DNA of 51,860 nt from positions 76,497 through 128,356 of the forward strand of contig NZ_BMVL01000015.1 of the NCBI RefSeq assembly GCF_014650695.1. Reading direction: 5' to 3'. Positions 49,033-51,860 of the stretch are shown piece by piece. Source of the DNA: Streptomyces avidinii. Its GTDB lineage: Bacteria > Actinomycetota > Actinomycetes > Streptomycetales > Streptomycetaceae. A program made the translations under genes and the position numbers. The notes beneath the pieces are model-generated. The model saw only the letters and a list, made by a program, of their open reading frames with translations, was not told where the DNA came from and searched no databases. Each line of letters starts with the position of its first letter. Position 1 is the first letter of the stretch.

Positions 49033-49768
49033 CGGTGGCCCTCCTGCGGGCGAGTACGGCCTCGGCGAGGACCAGGTCGAGCGGACGGGTGACCTTGAAG
49101 GCCTCTTCGTGGCCGGGGATCACCACGACGGTGACACCGAGCCGTTCCACCATGCCCGCGTCGTCGGTGGCGCCCTCGCCGTCGACGGCGATCTCGGCGT
49201 GCGCACGCAGGAGGGTGGCGAGGTCGAAGCCCTGCGGGGTCTGGACGGCGCGCAGCCGGGCCCGCTCGGGCGTGCCGAGGACCGGCTCCGCCTCGCCGGG
49301 CCTGCCGGGTTCGACCTCCTTGACCGTGTCGGCCAGCGGCAGGGCGGGCACCACGGCGGGCGCTCCGTCGCGCACGGCCTCCACGACGGAGTCCACGGTG
49401 TCCACGGGGACGAGCGGGCGGGCCGCGTCGTGGATGAGTACGGAGGTGACGTCCGCGGGCAGCGCGTCCAGTCCGGCGCGTACGGACTCCTGGCGGGTGT
49501 CCCCGCCGGGGACGACCAGCAGCTCGGTGCGCTCGGGCAGCGCGTGCTCGCCGAGCAGCAGGCGCACCTCGGCGGCCTCGGCGGGCGGGGCGACGACCAC
49601 CACGAGGGAGACCGCGCGGGAGCGGGCCATCGCGCGGACGGCGTGGATGAGCATCGGGGTGCCGCCGAGGGCCCGCAGGGCCTTGGGGGCGCCCGGACCG
49701 AGGCGTACCCCCCGGCCGGCGGCCGGGATCACCGCGGCGGTGCGGTGGGGACGCGTTACGTCAGACAT
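49022..49768 (-). CDS. ispD: 2-C-methyl-D-erythritol 4-phosphate cytidylyltransferase
   Basis: Third enzyme of the MEP pathway; joins MEP to CMP. The 248-residue protein has the nucleotide loop VIPAAGRGVRLGPGAPKALR, the family signature VLIHDAARPLV and TPQGFDLATLLRAH, plus ATDDAGMVERLG. The ATG at 49,768 follows GGAGCTACTG. It begins the ispD-ispF operon, with carD 267 bases upstream on the same strand. I saw no gene in that gap. Confidence 0.95.
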   Translation of the reverse strand: MSDVTRPHRTAAVIPAAGRGVRLGPGAPKALRALGGTPMLIHAVRAMARSRAVSLVVVVAPPAEAAEVRLLLGEHALPERTELLVVPGGDTRQESVRAGLDALPADVTSVLIHDAARPLVPVDTVDSVVEAVRDGAPAVVPALPLADTVKEVEPGRPGEAEPVLGTPERARLRAVQTPQGFDLATLLRAHAEIAVDGEGATDDAGMVERLGVTVVVIPGHEEAFKVTRPLDLVLAEAVLARRRATDGY

Positions 49769-50035
49769 CAGTAGCTCCGAGCCAGGTTTGTGACTTCGGC
49801 CGTCATGGGTATGGCCTGAAGGGTGCCGGGTGCGACGCCCTCGCCCCTTCCGTGACGACCGGTCGAGCAGGCTGCCCGGGCCCGGCACGCCCTCGCGACG
49901 GCGGCGATGGTGGCAGTCAGGCAGTAAGGACAAGAGGTACGGATACAGACATGCCGCAGCGCCCGGCAACAGGCCTCTCGTGGAGGAGAGACCTTGTCAT
50001 CGGGCACCGCGGCAAGCTGTGCACGGGGTCTCGCG

Positions 50036-50518
50036 TCAGGACGCGAGCACCTCGTCGAGGAGGGCCTCGGCCTTGTCCTCGTTCGTGTTCTCAGCGAGCG
50101 CGAGCTCGCTCACCAGGATCTGGCGTGCCTTCGCGAGCATGCGCTTCTCACCCGCGGAAAGCCCGCGCTCGCGCTCACGACGCCACAGGTCACGCACCAC
50201 TTCGGCGACCTTGATGACATCGCCAGAAGCGAGCTTCTCCAGATTTGCCTTGTAGCGCCGGGACCAGTTCGTCGGCTCTTCGGCATACGGTGCACGAAGC
50301 ACCTCGAAGACCCGGTCCAGCCCGTCCTGGCCGACTACGTCGCGAACGCCGACGAACTCCGCATTGTCCGCAGGCACACGAACCGTCAGGTCGCCCTGGG
50401 CGACCTTGAGCACCAAGTAGGTCTTGTCCACGCCTTTGATCTGACGAGTCTCAATGGCCTCGATCAGCGCGGCCCCGTGATGGGGATAGACCACGGTGTC
50501 GCCAACCTTGAACGTCAT
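50036..50518 (-). CDS. carD: CarD/CdnL family RNA polymerase-binding regulator
   Basis: A 160-residue global regulator that binds the RNA polymerase beta subunit and stabilises open complexes, notably at rRNA promoters. The N-terminal RNAP-interaction domain (MTFKVGDTVVYPHHGAALIE, with KTYLVLKVAQGDLTVRVPAD) is followed by a helical DNA-binding domain (NWSRRYKANLEKLASGDVIK, VAEVVRDLWRRERERGLSAG, EKRMLAKARQILVSELA). Length and motifs match mycobacterial CarD. Location beside ispD is conserved in actinobacteria. Confidence 0.95.
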   Translation of the reverse strand: MTFKVGDTVVYPHHGAALIEAIETRQIKGVDKTYLVLKVAQGDLTVRVPADNAEFVGVRDVVGQDGLDRVFEVLRAPYAEEPTNWSRRYKANLEKLASGDVIKVAEVVRDLWRRERERGLSAGEKRMLAKARQILVSELALAENTNEDKAEALLDEVLAS

Positions 50519-51130
50519 GTGACAGGTACCCCTTCCGTGGCTATCCAGGGTAACACGAGAACTGACTGTTATGAATGGCGTTTTCGCAGGTCAGGGCACA
50601 TCTCGGGGCTTGACAACAGCAACAGGAACGTGCTGCGGAGGGCTTCCGGAAGGGGGTATTCGCAGGTCGGGGGCGCTGCGCGGACCGGGCGAAAGGGCCA
50701 CGCCACACCTGCCCGGCACCCCCATCCGTGTGACGTACGTCCCGTTTTGCCGGTTTCCGAGTCGAGAAACCGAACTACTCCGATCGACTGGCGACCGCCC
50801 CTGCCGGGCGGGTTCCGGCCCAATCCCGAATTGATCACGGAGAGGCGTTCGAGGGAATCCCGAAATTGATCAACGGGGTCCGGCGCGCGATATGCGAGCG
50901 CCACAAGATCGGCGCGGTGGACGAGATGGTGGACGGGATGGTGAACGGCGAGCGGAATGCAAGATCGCGGGGCGCTGCCAGGGTGGCGGCTCCGCTGCGG
51001 AGGGTCGGGTGCGGGGGCGGGGCGGCGGCTCGGTAACCTAAGCGCGCTGACACACCCTTAGAGCGGCTTTACCTCGGCCGCTCCGAGCGACCACCCGCCC
51101 CTTCCGTTCGTCCAAGGAGTTGCCGCCGCC
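50519..51130. other. 612-base gap without a convincing gene
   Basis: Between divergent carD and the lipoprotein gene. Short open frames here lack conserved features. It holds an imperfect direct repeat (CCGAATTGATCACGG and CCGAAATTGATCAACGG near 50,825-50,876) and a hairpin GAGCGGC/GCCGCTC at 51,061-51,083 in the leader of the lipoprotein gene. Promoters of both genes must lie here, but I cannot place them with confidence. Confidence 0.6.
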
Positions 51131-51832
51131 GTGAGCCGCAGCCTTCGACGCGGCGCCCTCGCCGCCACTGCCGTCGTGTTCTCGATCGCCTCGCTGGCCG
51201 CATGCGGTGCGGGCAACGACGCGCAGACCCTCCAGATCAAGCCGGACAACGCCGCCGCCGCCAAGGGCGACATCGAGGTCCAGAACGCACTGGTGATCAC
51301 CCAGGGCCAGAAGGGCGAGAAGGGCCCCGCGGTCGTCTCGGCGACGCTCTTCAACAACGGCACCAAGGCGCAGACCCTGGACGCCATCACCCTCCCGGGT
51401 GGCAAGGGCAAGGTCGCGCTGAAGCCCGCAGAGGGCTCCGGCAAGATCACCGTGCCGGCCCTCGGCTACGTGGTGATCGGCGGCAAGGGCAACGCCTCCG
51501 CCGTGATCGAGGACGGTTCCGTGGCCGCCAGGGACGGCGAAGTGCAGGACGTCGTCTTCCAGCTGAGCAGCACGGGCGGCGTCGAGCTGCAGGCCTTCGT
51601 GGTCCCCGCCACCGGCGCGTGGGCCCCGTTCGGCCCGACCGCGGCCCCCGCCACGGGCGCCTCCCCGTCCGGCTCCCCCTCGGGCACGCCGTCGGGCTCC
51701 CCGTCCGGGTCCCCGTCGGGCTCCCCGTCGGCCGGCGCCTCCGGTTCCGCCTCGGGCTCCCCGTCCGGGTCCCCTTCGGGCAGCGCGGGCGCTTCCCCGT
51801 CGGGCTCCGCCTCGCACGCCGCGGGCCACTGA
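51131..51832 (+). CDS. lipoprotein with Ser/Gly/Pro-repeat tail (DUF461/PCuAC-like)
   Basis: A 233-residue lipoprotein: signal peptide with lipobox LAAC (residues 22-25), a beta-rich domain at about 35-160 (QNALVITQGQKGEKGPAVVS, then ATLFNNGTKAQTLDAI and ALGYVVIGG) similar in layout to copper-chaperone-like PCuAC/DUF461 proteins, and a tail of about 60 residues made of SGSPSG-type repeats. The Met/His copper ligands of true PCuAC proteins are not evident, so metal binding is doubtful. The GTG start follows CAAGGAG. The tail probably spans the cell wall. Confidence 0.78.
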   Translation: MSRSLRRGALAATAVVFSIASLAACGAGNDAQTLQIKPDNAAAAKGDIEVQNALVITQGQKGEKGPAVVSATLFNNGTKAQTLDAITLPGGKGKVALKPAEGSGKITVPALGYVVIGGKGNASAVIEDGSVAARDGEVQDVVFQLSSTGGVELQAFVVPATGAWAPFGPTAAPATGASPSGSPSGTPSGSPSGSPSGSPSAGASGSASGSPSGSPSGSAGASPSGSASHAAGH

Positions 51833-51860
51833 CGTACGCAAACGGGAAGGGCCCCCACCC

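Noticed and set aside
50571..50904. Short open frames in the gap between carD and the lipoprotein gene
   Set aside because: They lack conserved motifs and start signals; composition resembles intergenic DNA.

Overview
The window is high-GC actinobacterial chromosome, almost certainly Streptomyces. Codon usage is strongly GC-biased, many starts are GTG, and the gene order (otsB - DUF3263 - nagKA - cdgB - hbpS/senSR, then msiK - doxX - rlmB - cysS - ispF - ispD - carD) is the core-chromosome order I recall from S. coelicolor. All identifications come from reading the sequence; no database search was run.

Region 1 (1-18.4 kb) is conserved core. It holds trehalose-6-phosphate phosphatase and a small DUF3263 protein. 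Next comes an aminosugar locus: an orphan sugar-binding lipoprotein divergent from nagK-nagA, with two DasR-like (dre) operators between them, then a PfkB kinase. After these are a membrane-anchored CBM35-like protein, the diguanylate cyclase cdgB with a CRP-type palindrome upstream, a flavin reductase, arfB, a TerD protein, GNAT, an M1 aminopeptidase lipoprotein, the heme-sensing set hbpS-senS-senR, a GH26 glycosidase and a pentapeptide-repeat protein.

Region 2 (18.47-22.5 kb) is a small accessory island. Its left edge breaks a quinone-oxidoreductase gene after about 51 codons. It encodes a DUF6879 protein, an XRE/DUF5753 regulator, three overlapping tiny ORFs, a 48-residue Gly/Ser-rich peptide and a PCMT-like methyltransferase coupled to it. 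A 21-bp motif precedes both transcription units. This is the best candidate here for an undescribed system.

Region 3 (22.5-26.2 kb) has a GNAT, an APH-type kinase, an 849-base non-coding stretch with 68-bp tandem repeats and a long inverted repeat, and a DadA-like oxidoreductase.

Region 4 (26,204-41,319) is an integrated actinomycete integrative and conjugative element (AICE) of 15.1 kb, flanked by 46-bp direct repeats in the 3' half of tRNA-Thr(TGT). Left to right it carries: a lower-GC cargo pair (a frameshifted soluble protein plus a four-TM protein); a GntR/HutC repressor coupled to a YdcF-like gene, with three palindromic operators; a transfer operon (DUF6284-like protein, SpdB-like protein, accessory proteins, TraB); a cluster of octamer repeats after traB; and a replication module. 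That module has a TTA-containing methyltransferase remnant coupled to a Prim-Pol, and a PAPS-reductase-like domain fused in frame to a DUF3631 ATPase. CCGCAACA iterons, xis and int follow.

Region 5 (41.3-51.86 kb) returns to the core: intact tRNA-Thr, msiK with its own dre-like site, a small secreted protein, a sugar nucleotidyltransferase, a DoxX protein, rlmB, cysS, ispF/ispD, carD and a lipoprotein with a Ser/Gly/Pro-rich tail. Strong hairpin terminators separate most of these units. The dre-like sites at nagKA and at msiK suggest that aminosugar uptake energy and catabolism are controlled together across the inserted element.
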